A stretch of 29,409 bases of DNA from JAENVT01 sp031424145 (lineage in GTDB: Bacteria > Actinomycetota > Acidimicrobiia > Acidimicrobiales > Ilumatobacteraceae), in the NCBI GenBank assembly GCA_031424145.1, contig JANPGV010000147.1, positions 1-29,409 of the forward strand, given 5' to 3'. Position 1 is the first letter of the stretch; each line of letters starts with the position of its first letter. Positions 16,419 through 23,617 of the stretch are shown here, piece by piece. A program made the position numbers and the translations under genes. The notes under the pieces were generated by a model. It was given only the letters and a program-made list of their open reading frames with translations, did not search any database and was not told where the DNA came from.

Positions 16419-16745
16419 GTGATCACCACCTCTCTCCTCCCCAACGGTGATGTCACGGTCACGTTCATGATCGACGACGACCGCCCCGTATCCGTCGTCG
16501 GTGACTTCAATGACTGGAACCCTCTCAGCGATCCATTCGTCGAAGAGCTCGACGGTCGTCGGTATGTCACCGTGTCGTTCCCAACTGGCACGGTGACATG
16601 CTTTCGATACCTCGCCGAGGGCGGCGAGTTCTTCGACGACCCGGCAGCCGATCGCATCGAACCGAACGGCTACGGGCAGACTCACGGAGTGCTGGACGAG
16701 TCGCTTTCAGGAAAGCGGTATGAGGCTCGCCTCAAAGCCAGCTAA
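16419..16745 (+). CDS. Small glycogen-binding-fold (AMPK1-CBM / isoamylase E-set) protein
   Basis: This 108-residue stand-alone early-set (E-set) beta-sandwich has VSVVGDFNDWNPLSDPF, the conserved GDFNDW sugar-contacting turn of AMPK beta/isoamylase N domains, followed by FRYLAEGGEFFDDPAADRIEPNGYG, a conserved strand-loop in this family. No catalytic domain is attached, so it probably binds glycogen-like polysaccharide or acts as an adaptor. The GTG start at 16419 has AAAGGAAG five bases upstream. It is divergent from the response-regulator gene across box copy 2, making it a candidate stress-regulon member. Its last 39 bases overlap the 3' end of the opposing TetR gene. Confidence 0.85.
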   Translation: MITTSLLPNGDVTVTFMIDDDRPVSVVGDFNDWNPLSDPFVEELDGRRYVTVSFPTGTVTCFRYLAEGGEFFDDPAADRIEPNGYGQTHGVLDESLSGKRYEARLKAS

Positions 16746-17477
16746 CAGACGGGCGAGGTTGCGGTCGAACCGGCCGACATCACGGGCGTGCGAATTGATC
16801 CTCGACCACAGTCGCGCCAGGCCCATCTCGGACACCATTCCCGCCAACGCAGGGTATTCACCTTCGACCAGCAGAGCGCCGATGTAGTCGACCATCTCAT
16901 TGTCTCTCGGCTCGTCTTTGAGGTTGTTGCGCTCATGCAGGCAGAACCCGAACACGTACTCGTCGACAACGGTGATGAGGTCCAGCTTGTTCTCGAACTC
17001 CGCATCGAGTGAGGCGAGAGCCTGCCATGACTGGTCGAAGTGGCGCATCGCATTCGGCCCGATGTTGGGATCGTCGGTGATGTCGAGGATCCACGGATGG
17101 CGGCGCAGCGCGTCGCGCGTACGCCTGGCGATTGCGGTGATGGCAGCCCGCCAGTCGCGTGGCAGGCGCTGACCGGCCGGCAGCACGACCTCACCGAGAA
17201 ACGCGTCGACGATGAGCGTGAGCAACTCATCTTTGGTGCGGACGTAGTGGTAGAGCGTCATCGTCCCGGCGTCGAGCTCGGCGGCAAGTCGACGCATCGA
17301 AACGGCCTCGAAGCCCTCCGAGTCGGCGATCCGGATGGCGGCAGCGGCGATGTCGTCGCGGTTGAAGCGCGGCTTTCGGCCGACCCCATGGTCCCTTGTC
17401 CACACGTCGAGTGCCTCGAGGTGTGCAGCCAGCCGGTCCAGGGTCTCGATGTGCTTGGCAGTCTTCGCGCTTGCCAC
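16707..17477 (-). CDS. TetR/AcrR-family repressor of the drug ABC exporter
   Basis: This 256-residue protein has a helix-turn-helix at about residues 39-85 (FNRDDIAAAAIRIADSEGFEAVSMRRLAAELDAGTMTLYHYVRTKDEL) preceded by an unusual 38-residue extension, and a long C-terminal ligand domain as in the TetR_C group (tetracycline-repressor-like). The GTG start at 17475-17477 is immediately downstream of operator-like palindromes shared with the divergent ABC ATPase gene. It most likely represses both itself and the exporter until a drug binds. On the minus strand TAAGAT (17498-17503) is a plausible -10. The 3' end overlaps the glycogen-binding gene by 39 bases. Confidence 0.88.
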   Translation of the reverse strand: MASAKTAKHIETLDRLAAHLEALDVWTRDHGVGRKPRFNRDDIAAAAIRIADSEGFEAVSMRRLAAELDAGTMTLYHYVRTKDELLTLIVDAFLGEVVLPAGQRLPRDWRAAITAIARRTRDALRRHPWILDITDDPNIGPNAMRHFDQSWQALASLDAEFENKLDLITVVDEYVFGFCLHERNNLKDEPRDNEMVDYIGALLVEGEYPALAGMVSEMGLARLWSRINSHARDVGRFDRNLARLLAGFEASLIPLS

Positions 17478-17500
17478 GTCGTACAGTGTACTGCTAATCT
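17471..17500 (+). promoter_or_regulatory. Predicted promoter of the drug ABC exporter operon
   Basis: TTGCCA at 17471-17476 and TAATCT at 17495-17500 are separated by 18 bp. Transcription would begin near 17507, only a few bases before the ATG at 17511, so the mRNA would be essentially leaderless. Operator copy 1 fills the spacer. Confidence 0.5.
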
Positions 17501-17539
17501 TATTCGTACTATGTACGAAAACTCAGTACAACATACGAC
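17478..17539. promoter_or_regulatory. Cluster of three TetR-type operators
   Basis: Three related 17-bp sites were found: 17478-17494 (GTCGTACAGTGTACTGC), 17503-17519 (TTCGTACTATGTACGAA, a perfect inverted repeat) and, on the minus strand, 17539-17523 (GTCGTATGTTGTACTGA). They share TCGTA-N4-TGTAC. Their centres lie 25 and 20 bp apart. They cover the promoter spacer, the ATG and the first codons of the ABC gene, and precede the tetR start, which suits mutual repression. Confidence 0.6.
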
Positions 17540-18557
17540 GGCTCAACCACCGTCCGAGAAACCTGTCGAAACGCCGCAGCGATCGTCAGCGGGGTCACGT
17601 TCCAGCAGCGGAGGCATCACCGCCACGGGGCTCGGCAAGCTGTTCGGCGACCTGTGGGCTCTCCGCAACCTCGACTTGCACGTCGCCCCGGGAACGGTGC
17701 TCGGCCTGCTCGGTCACAACGGCGCCGGCAAGACAACAGCGATCCGGATACTCACCACACTCAGCCAGCCGACGGAAGGCAGCGCCACCGTCGCCGGGTT
17801 CGATGTGGTTCATGAGCCCAAAGAGGTGCGTGGCAGGATCGGCGTCGCCTCGCAGCAGTCCACCGTCGACGGGTTGATGTCCGGCCGTCTCAACCTCATA
17901 ACCGTCGGCCGCCTGCGCGGCATGTCGAAGGCTGCGGCCCGCCAGCGCGGCGACGAGCTGCTCGAGCGACTCGATCTCACCGACTTCGCGACGGCCTTGG
18001 TGAAGACCTATTCCGGCGGCATGCGTCGCCGTCTCGACGTTGCTGCCAGCCTGATGGGCAGCCCGGAGGTGCTGTTCCTCGACGAGCCAACCACGGGCCT
18101 CGATCCGCGCAGTCGCGGCGATCTCTGGCAGATGCTCGCCGACCTCGTCCGCGACGGAACCACCATCATCCTCACCACTCAGTACCTGGAGGAGGCTGAT
18201 CGCATGGCCGACGACATCGTCGTGCTCGATCACGGTCAGACCGTCGCCCATGGCACACCCGAGGATCTCAAGGCGCGAATCGGCGACGATCGGATCGACG
18301 TAAAGGTGGCGGCGCCCAGCGAGCTCGTCGCCGCTGCTAGCGCCCTTTCTGCCTTCACCGACAGCGACCCGATGTTCGACAGCGAAGCGCTCACCGTTAC
18401 GGCGCCGATCAAAGCCGGCGTTCGAGTGATCGATGTCGTCCGTGCTCTCGACGAAGCCGGGATCGACGCCGTCGACATCACCCGACGCGAGGCAACGCTC
18501 GACGAGGTCTTCCTCGCCCTGACGAGCCGTGCCCCCAAGGAGGATCTCTCAGCATGA
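17511..18557 (+). CDS. DrrA-type drug-resistance ABC exporter, ATP-binding subunit
   Basis: This 348-residue protein has Walker A GHNGAGKT (68-75), signature YSGGMRRRLDVA (167-178), Walker B VLFLDEP (187-193) and H-loop-region TTQYLEEADRMADDI, where the usual histidine is Gln as in the DrrA group. The C-terminal 100 residues form the DrrA-type extension ending DEVFLALTSR. It powers export of hydrophobic drugs such as anthracyclines in characterised relatives; the substrate here is unknown. The ATG at 17511 is chosen because it follows the -10 at leaderless distance; the upstream open frame runs through the operators and tetR. The stop overlaps the permease start (ATGA, 18554-18557). It is probably repressed by the divergent TetR. 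Confidence 0.9.
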   Translation: MYENSVQHTTAQPPSEKPVETPQRSSAGSRSSSGGITATGLGKLFGDLWALRNLDLHVAPGTVLGLLGHNGAGKTTAIRILTTLSQPTEGSATVAGFDVVHEPKEVRGRIGVASQQSTVDGLMSGRLNLITVGRLRGMSKAAARQRGDELLERLDLTDFATALVKTYSGGMRRRLDVAASLMGSPEVLFLDEPTTGLDPRSRGDLWQMLADLVRDGTTIILTTQYLEEADRMADDIVVLDHGQTVAHGTPEDLKARIGDDRIDVKVAAPSELVAAASALSAFTDSDPMFDSEALTVTAPIKAGVRVIDVVRALDEAGIDAVDITRREATLDEVFLALTSRAPKEDLSA

Positions 18558-19348
18558 GCAACACATTGATGACCGACGCAACGATCTACGCCCGACGCAA
18601 CCTCGAGCACATCCGTCAGGTCCCCGAAAAGCTCACCAACGTCACGATCCAGCCGCTCATGTTCGTCGTGTTGTTTGCGTACGTGTTCGGCGGCGCGATC
18701 AAGGTCGACGGCGGCGGGTACAAGGAATATCTCATCGGCGGCATCCTCATCCAGACCCTGGCGTTCGCCATGATGGGCCCGGCAATGTCGATCGCCACCG
18801 ATCTGCAAGAAGGTGTGATCGACCGCTTCAGATCGCTGCCATCCCGGCGATCCGCGTACCTACTCGGCCACTACTTCGCGGAGATGCTCGGATCAATCCT
18901 GACCGTCGTCATCCTGCTGGGCACCGGGTTGCTGATCGGTTGGCGGACCCACGCCGCGTTCCTCGACGTGCTCCAGGCCTTTGCCTTGTTGCTGGTGTTC
19001 GCCTCGGCCATCATCTGGATCGGCCTGTGGTTGGGAATACTCGTGCGATCGCCGGACGCCGTGATGGGCATCGGCTTCGTCATCATCTTCCCGCTCACGT
19101 TCATCTCCAACGCGTTCGTGCCCATTGCCTCGATGCCGAACATTCTTCAATGGGTGGCGTCCATCAACCCGGTCAGCGTGTTGATCGCCGCGGTGCGCAC
19201 GCTGTTCGGCAATCCGGTGGCGCCGGTGACCAAGCACGTGTGGCCAATCGATCATCCCGTCGCCGCCGCGTGGCTGTACAGCGTGTTGCTGGTCGCGCTG
19301 GGCTGGACCATCGCCCAACGCCGCTATCGCGCACGCACCACCGACTGA
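18554..19348 (+). CDS. DrrB-type ABC-2 exporter, membrane subunit
   Basis: This 264-residue ABC-2 permease has about six helices. The N-terminal amphipathic segment (YARRNLEHIRQVPEKLTNVTIQPLMFV) is typical of DrrB, and the conserved ABC-2 loop DLQEGVIDRFRSLPSRRSAYLLGH contacts the ATPase. The C-terminal motif NAFVPIASMPNILQWVASINPVS is the usual ABC-2 ending. AAGGAGGAT precedes the ATG, which overlaps the ATPase stop by four bases, so the two subunits are coupled and form a two-plus-two exporter. It ends 7 bp from the opposing sigma-factor gene, with no hairpin between. Confidence 0.9.
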   Translation: MSNTLMTDATIYARRNLEHIRQVPEKLTNVTIQPLMFVVLFAYVFGGAIKVDGGGYKEYLIGGILIQTLAFAMMGPAMSIATDLQEGVIDRFRSLPSRRSAYLLGHYFAEMLGSILTVVILLGTGLLIGWRTHAAFLDVLQAFALLLVFASAIIWIGLWLGILVRSPDAVMGIGFVIIFPLTFISNAFVPIASMPNILQWVASINPVSVLIAAVRTLFGNPVAPVTKHVWPIDHPVAAAWLYSVLLVALGWTIAQRRYRARTTD

Positions 19349-19355
19349 TCCTTGC

Positions 19356-20579
19356 TCAACGGCTGACGGAGTCGCGGCGACGACGAAGGTAGTCGCGCTC
19401 CACGTCGTTGGTGGCGAGATGGATGGCCCGGTCGAACTCGGCAGCCGACTCCTCGGGTCGACCGAGGCGTTCGAGGAGGTCGGCCCGGGCGGCGTGATAC
19501 AGGTGGTAGGTGCCGAGATCGAGGTCGTCGACGATGGCCAGTGCCGATGCAGGCCCATCGAGCTCGGCGATGGCAATTGCGCGATTCAGGGCAACGATCG
19601 GGGTGGGCGTGAAGCTGAACAGCTGGTCGTACAGCTGGACGATCTGTGACCAGTCCGTGACCGCTGAGGTTGCAGCGTCGGCGTGCACCGCAGCGATCGC
19701 GGCCTGGATCTGATACGGGCCGGGCATGTCGCGGCGCAGGCACGCCCGCACGAGGGCGTGACCCTCATCGATGAGCGAGCGTGACCACAGCGATCGATCC
19801 TGGTCACCGAGACGAACCAGCGACCCGTCCGCGGCGGTGCGCGCCGGGCGGCGCGCCTCGGTCAACAGTAGAAGAGCCAACAATCCGTGTGCCTCCCCTT
19901 CGTCGGGCATCAACATGACGAGCAGGCGGGCGAGGCGAATTGCTTCGTCGCACAGGTCGTCGCGCACCAGCGCATCGCCGCTGGTTGCGATGTGGCCCTC
20001 GTTGAAGATGAGGTACAGCACTGCGAGCACGGCTCGCAGCCGGTCAGGTAGTTCGGCGTCGCCAGGCACGCGGTAGGGGATGTTGTTCGCACGAATCTTG
20101 CTCTTCGCTCGAACCAACCGTTGAGCCATGGTCGGCTCGGAGACCAGCAGAGCGCGAGCGATCTCCGGCGTTTCCAGCCCGGCGATCAGGCGCAGCGTCA
20201 ACGCGACCTGCGCCTCGGGGCCCAGGGCGGGGTGGCAGCACGTGAAGATCAGGCGCAGTCGGTCGTCTTCCACCGGTCCCACCTCTGTGACTTCATCGTT
20301 GCTGTGCAACAGGAGCGCTTGCTGTTGACGATCGTCGCGTGACGATTCGCGTCGCAGACGGTCCAGCGCCCGGTTTCGAGCGGTCGTGATGATCCAACCC
20401 GCAGGACTTGGCGGCAAGCCGGATTCGGGCCACCGCTTGACGGCGATCTCGAAGGCGTCCTGGACCGCTTCCTCGGCGATGTCGATGTCACCGAAGAAGC
20501 GGACCAGGCTGGCCACTGCCCGGCCTGACTCGGCGCGGAACACGCGCTCGATGTCTGTTGCATTGACTGCTCCAGTCAT
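19356..20579 (-). CDS. ECF42-type RNA polymerase sigma factor with C-terminal TPR-like extension
   Basis: This 407-residue protein carries an N-terminal sigma-70 region 2 (VRFFGDIDIAEEAVQDAFEIAVKRWPESG, then PAGWIITTARNRALDRLRRES) and region 4 (ALTLRLIAGLETPEIARALLVSEPTMAQRLVRAKSKIR), followed by about 230 residues of helices (DUF6596 and TPR-like, with YLIFNEGHIATSGD and the P-I-V-A-L-N-R-A-I-A motif). This is the ECF42 architecture, in which the extension, not an anti-sigma factor, controls activity. ATG at 20577-20579 follows the YCII gene after nine bases, the typical ECF42 operon. The inducing signal is unknown. Confidence 0.93.
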   Translation of the reverse strand: MTGAVNATDIERVFRAESGRAVASLVRFFGDIDIAEEAVQDAFEIAVKRWPESGLPPSPAGWIITTARNRALDRLRRESSRDDRQQQALLLHSNDEVTEVGPVEDDRLRLIFTCCHPALGPEAQVALTLRLIAGLETPEIARALLVSEPTMAQRLVRAKSKIRANNIPYRVPGDAELPDRLRAVLAVLYLIFNEGHIATSGDALVRDDLCDEAIRLARLLVMLMPDEGEAHGLLALLLLTEARRPARTAADGSLVRLGDQDRSLWSRSLIDEGHALVRACLRRDMPGPYQIQAAIAAVHADAATSAVTDWSQIVQLYDQLFSFTPTPIVALNRAIAIAELDGPASALAIVDDLDLGTYHLYHAARADLLERLGRPEESAAEFDRAIHLATNDVERDYLRRRRDSVSR

Positions 20580-20588
20580 CAGACTCGT

Positions 20589-20948
20589 TCAGCTGGCTGG
20601 TTCGTCGTCTTGGAACGGGCGCACCTCGACAGGGGCTCCGCAGGCCTGGGAGCCTTCTGCGGCCAGCTTCAGCGCCTCGTCGAGGTCGCCGGCCGTGACG
20701 ACCCAGAACCCTCCGAGCTGCTCCTTCGACTCGGCGAAGGGACCGTCGCTGGTCAGAACCTCACCGTTCTGGGCCCGCACGACGGTTGCGGTGTTGGCGG
20801 GGTGCAGCCCACCAGCGAACACCCAGTTCCCCTGCTTTTGAAGCTTCTTGTTGAAGGTGTCGACGTCGGCATACATCCGCTGAATCACATCGGCGGGTGG
20901 CTCCTCGGCACCTTCGACCATGTGGACCGACAACAGGTACTGCGTCAT
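20589..20948 (-). CDS. YCII/DGPF-domain protein, ECF42 partner
   Basis: This 119-residue dimeric alpha/beta-barrel protein has the hallmark DGPFAESKEQLGGFWVV. It begins MTQYLLSVHMVEG, and residues around GGLHPANTATVVR form the pocket region of YCII-related proteins. Such genes are the usual targets and neighbours of ECF42 sigma factors; their reaction is not known. The ATG at 20946-20948 has AAGGAGA six to seven bases upstream. It is transcribed before the sigma-factor gene from a promoter in 20949-21138. Confidence 0.92.
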   Translation of the reverse strand: MTQYLLSVHMVEGAEEPPADVIQRMYADVDTFNKKLQKQGNWVFAGGLHPANTATVVRAQNGEVLTSDGPFAESKEQLGGFWVVTAGDLDEALKLAAEGSQACGAPVEVRPFQDDEPAS

Positions 20949-20998
20949 TTGATGTCTCCTTGTTCACGACTCGGCGGTCACCGGGTCTCGTTACCCAC

Positions 20999-21027
20999 TA
21001 AACGAACGACCATCGTCCAGATCGACA
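20999..21027 (-). promoter_or_regulatory. Possible ECF42-dependent promoter of the YCII-sigma operon
   Basis: On the minus strand TGTCGA (21027-21022) fits the -35 element I recall for ECF42 sigma factors. CGTTTA (21004-20999) follows after 17 bp but is only a weak -10. It would start transcription about 45 bases before the YCII gene. The rest of the 190-bp gap up to the acetyltransferase shows nothing else I can name. Confidence 0.35.
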
Positions 21028-21138
21028 GCACGACCAGAAATTGCTCGTCTCCGCCCGTAGCGCGCCACGCCCCACGTGTGAACCAGCACGTCGCCGAGGA
21101 TAAACGCGTTGTGCACTCCTTCGGTAGCGTCCGGCTCG

Positions 21139-21693
21139 GTGAATCAAGCGCAGATCGGTGGGTTTCTACTACAGGTTGGCCACACCTCCGAGTTCGACCG
21201 GTCGGTGCTCACGCTCGCTCGCGAGATGCTGGATCTGGTTTTTCAGGGTGAGATGACCGATCACGATTGGGAGCACGCACTCGGTGGCATCCACACCGTG
21301 GTCTGGCACGGGGACTCGATCGTGGGTCACGCATCGGCCATCCAACGGCGGCTCATGCACAGCGGCCGCGCATTGCGGACCGGATACATCGAAGGCGTCG
21401 GGGTGCACCCGAACCGCCAACGACAAGGCATCGGCGGCCACATGATGTCAGCGCTCGAACATGTCATCGACAGCGCATACGACATCGGCGCGCTCGGCGC
21501 CAGCGACGAAGCTGTCAGCTTGTACTCACACCGCGGCTGGATCAGATGGCAGGGCCCGACTTCCGCGTTGACGCCTGCCGGTGTGGTGCGCACGCCAGAC
21601 GAAGACGATTGCATCTTCGTGTGGCCTGCGGACCAGGCATTGGACATCGCCGGCGAGCTGACGTGCGACTGGCGCGACGGCGACCTGTGGTAA
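21139..21693 (+). CDS. aac(2'): AAC(2')-I-like aminoglycoside 2'-N-acetyltransferase (GNAT)
   Basis: This protein of about 184 residues resembles mycobacterial AAC(2')-Ic along its whole length. Shared blocks include DWEHALGGIHTVVWH, HASAIQRRL, ALRTGYIEGVGV, LYSHRGWIRWQGPTSALTP, RTPDEDDCIFVWP and the C-terminal AELTCDWRDGDLW. The GNAT acetyl-CoA motif is RQRQGIGG. These C-terminal aspartate and tryptophan residues line the aminoglycoside pocket in AAC(2')-Ic. It would acetylate the 2'-amino group of aminoglycosides, or a native metabolite. The start is taken at GTG 21139 because the product then matches the 181-residue family length; a TTG at 21109 is less likely. No Shine-Dalgarno is visible. 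The SGNH gene follows after 38 bp. Confidence 0.82.
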   Translation: MNQAQIGGFLLQVGHTSEFDRSVLTLAREMLDLVFQGEMTDHDWEHALGGIHTVVWHGDSIVGHASAIQRRLMHSGRALRTGYIEGVGVHPNRQRQGIGGHMMSALEHVIDSAYDIGALGASDEAVSLYSHRGWIRWQGPTSALTPAGVVRTPDEDDCIFVWPADQALDIAGELTCDWRDGDLW

Positions 21694-21731
21694 CAAGTCA
21701 GCTCGCGGGAATGGTTCGACAGGGAGCCGAG

Positions 21732-23591
21732 ATGGGTACCAAGAGCCCAATGTCTGAATCGGGCCGAACGCGGTGGCCGGCGCGTGTGCTGATTTCATTG
21801 GTGTTCGCCGCCGCGTCACTACCACTCGCCGGCTGGGATCAGGTCGCACACGCGGTCACTCCGCCAGTCGATGCGCCACCCGTTTCACTGATCGGCGATT
21901 CGACGATGGCCGGCATGGCGTGGAACTCGACCACGGGCAACGATCCGCGCGACATCGTCGCGGGGTCCTATCGGCTGACGTTCGATGCCGAGAGTTGTCG
22001 TCGCGTCGTCGCCGCCAGCTGCCGGGGTCGATTTGGCACCGTCCCGCTCAGCGTTCTCCCACTGATGCGAAGCACGTTGAACGGACGGCTCGGCGAGGCG
22101 ATGGTCGTGATGGCCGGTTACGACGATGCGACGCTGGCGACCGCTGTCGACCAGGTGATGGCTGAGGCCGAGGCACAGGGGGTGACACAGGTGCTGTGGC
22201 TCACCTATCGCACCAACACGGCGTACGTGTTGCCCGGCGGTGTGGCTGCAAAGGATCTCTACACCAGCCACAACAGCGAGCTCGCAGCTGCGGCTCAACG
22301 ACACAAGTCGCTGAAGGTTGTCGACTGGGACACGTACTCGAAAGATCAGCCCGACTGGTTCGCCTTCGACGGCGTCCACCTCACGCTGCCCGGCGCCAAC
22401 GCCCTGGCGACGTTCATCAAGAATGCGCTCGACGCGTTGCCCGGCATCGGTAGGTGCCGCTCTGCGAACGCGCTGACCGGGACTGTCGACAGCGCCATCG
22501 CATCGCCCGCCGCCGACGCCGATACTTCCCCCGGGTTCGTGCCGTTGGCTCCGAAGCGTGTGCTCGACACTCGTGATCCGGCGCGGGGCGGAGCCGCCGG
22601 CATGCTCGGTGCCGGGCGCACAGTGTCGATCGATGTCAGCAGCATCGTGCCGGTCGACGCGGTGGCAACGGTTCTCAGCGTCACGGCAACCGGAAGTTGC
22701 GTCGCCGGTTATCTCACGGTCTTCGCGTGCGGCGCACGACCAGCGACGTCGAACATCAACTACGAGGTCGGTCGCACGACCGCCGGTGTGGTGATCACCC
22801 CGATGATCGACGGCAAGGCGTGCATCTTCGCCTCCAACCCGACCGACGTGGTCGTCGACATCATGGGGGCATTCACACCGACCGGCGCTCGCTTCCATCC
22901 GATGGCGCCGACCCGCTGGATCGACACCCGCAGTGGCGCGGTGCAACTTCGCGAGATCACCGGGGCGCGCACGGCACAGATGCAGACCCAGGTCGCCATG
23001 CGCGGACAGGGCGGAGTGCCGGAGGATGCAACAGCGGTGTGGTTGAACCTGACCGTCGCCGACCCCACCGCGCCGACGGTTCTCACTGCCTACCCCGGGC
23101 CTTGCGGCACTCCTCCACTGTCATCAAACGTGAACGCCCGATCGAAGCATTCGACTGCTTCATCGGTGCTCGTCGGGATCGGCGCCAACGGATCGGTCTG
23201 CGTGCTGACGTATACCGGGAGCTCGCACATCATCGTCGACGTCGCCGGATGGTTCGGCCCCGGTGCCGGAGGGCTCTCGTACCGCCCGACCGACCCGGTG
23301 CGCCAGCTCGACACCCGCCTCAATGGTGGGCAGCCAACGGCTGCCGAACAATCAGTCCACGCCGACGGGGTCTCGGTCCTCAATGTGATCGCCGTCGACA
23401 GCACCGCCACCGGTTTCGTCATCGTCCGGCCCTGCGGGTCGAGTCTTCTCAGCTCGCTGATCAACACGACAAGTGCAGAGGACACCGCCAACCTCATCGC
23501 TGTAGGTGGCGACGTCGCCGGCAACGTGTGCGTGCGGTCCAACATGAAGTCGCACCTCGTCGTCGACAAGGTCGCCACCTTCACGCCATAG
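21732..23591 (+). CDS. Secreted protein with SGNH-hydrolase-like domain and three LDTR repeats
   Basis: This 619-residue protein has a signal peptide (basic TRWPARVL, hydrophobic core 19-34, cut near VAHA). An SGNH/GDSL-like domain (about 50-250) has S57 in LIGDSTMAG and D213-x2-H216 in FDGVHLT. Three imperfect repeats begin near residues 269, 388 and 517, each opening with (P)xR-x-(L/I)DTR and ending in VVVDxxGxF. Each has two cysteines, one in a C-G motif and one before the final strands, probably a disulphide. The first domain may esterify or de-esterify surface glycans; the repeats probably form a surface binding domain. The ATG at 21732 has AGGGAG five bases upstream. No sortase motif or C-terminal anchor is seen. 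Confidence 0.8.
   Translation: MGTKSPMSESGRTRWPARVLISLVFAAASLPLAGWDQVAHAVTPPVDAPPVSLIGDSTMAGMAWNSTTGNDPRDIVAGSYRLTFDAESCRRVVAASCRGRFGTVPLSVLPLMRSTLNGRLGEAMVVMAGYDDATLATAVDQVMAEAEAQGVTQVLWLTYRTNTAYVLPGGVAAKDLYTSHNSELAAAAQRHKSLKVVDWDTYSKDQPDWFAFDGVHLTLPGANALATFIKNALDALPGIGRCRSANALTGTVDSAIASPAADADTSPGFVPLAPKRVLDTRDPARGGAAGMLGAGRTVSIDVSSIVPVDAVATVLSVTATGSCVAGYLTVFACGARPATSNINYEVGRTTAGVVITPMIDGKACIFASNPTDVVVDIMGAFTPTGARFHPMAPTRWIDTRSGAVQLREITGARTAQMQTQVAMRGQGGVPEDATAVWLNLTVADPTAPTVLTAYPGPCGTPPLSSNVNARSKHSTASSVLVGIGANGSVCVLTYTGSSHIIVDVAGWFGPGAGGLSYRPTDPVRQLDTRLNGGQPTAAEQSVHADGVSVLNVIAVDSTATGFVIVRPCGSSLLSSLINTTSAEDTANLIAVGGDVAGNVCVRSNMKSHLVVDKVATFTP
22536..23588 (+). repeat. Three approximately 120-residue repeats within the secreted protein
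   Basis: The repeat units start with FVPLAPKRVLDTRD (22536), FHPMAPTRWIDTRS (22893) and YRPTDPVRQLDTRL (23280). All share a C-G turn, an N-x-N or I-N-T strand, a second cysteine and a closing V-V-D or I-V-D-V-A-G-W-F strand. They have diverged in DNA, so an old duplication is likely. Confidence 0.8.
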
Positions 23592-23593
23592 CA

Positions 23594-23609
23594 GCCCGAA
23601 ACGGCGGGC
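23594..23609. terminator. Short hairpin between convergent genes
   Basis: GCCCG at 23594-23598 pairs with CGGGC at 23605-23609 over a six-base loop in the 26-bp gap between the secreted-protein stop and the MFS stop. It is short and has no T-tract, so it is a weak terminator candidate. Confidence 0.35.
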
Positions 23610-23617
23610 AGGTCGGT

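Noticed and set aside
17040..17510. N-terminal extension of the drug-export ATPase
   Set aside because: It would cross the divergent tetR gene and all three operators. The ATG at 17511 fits the promoter position.
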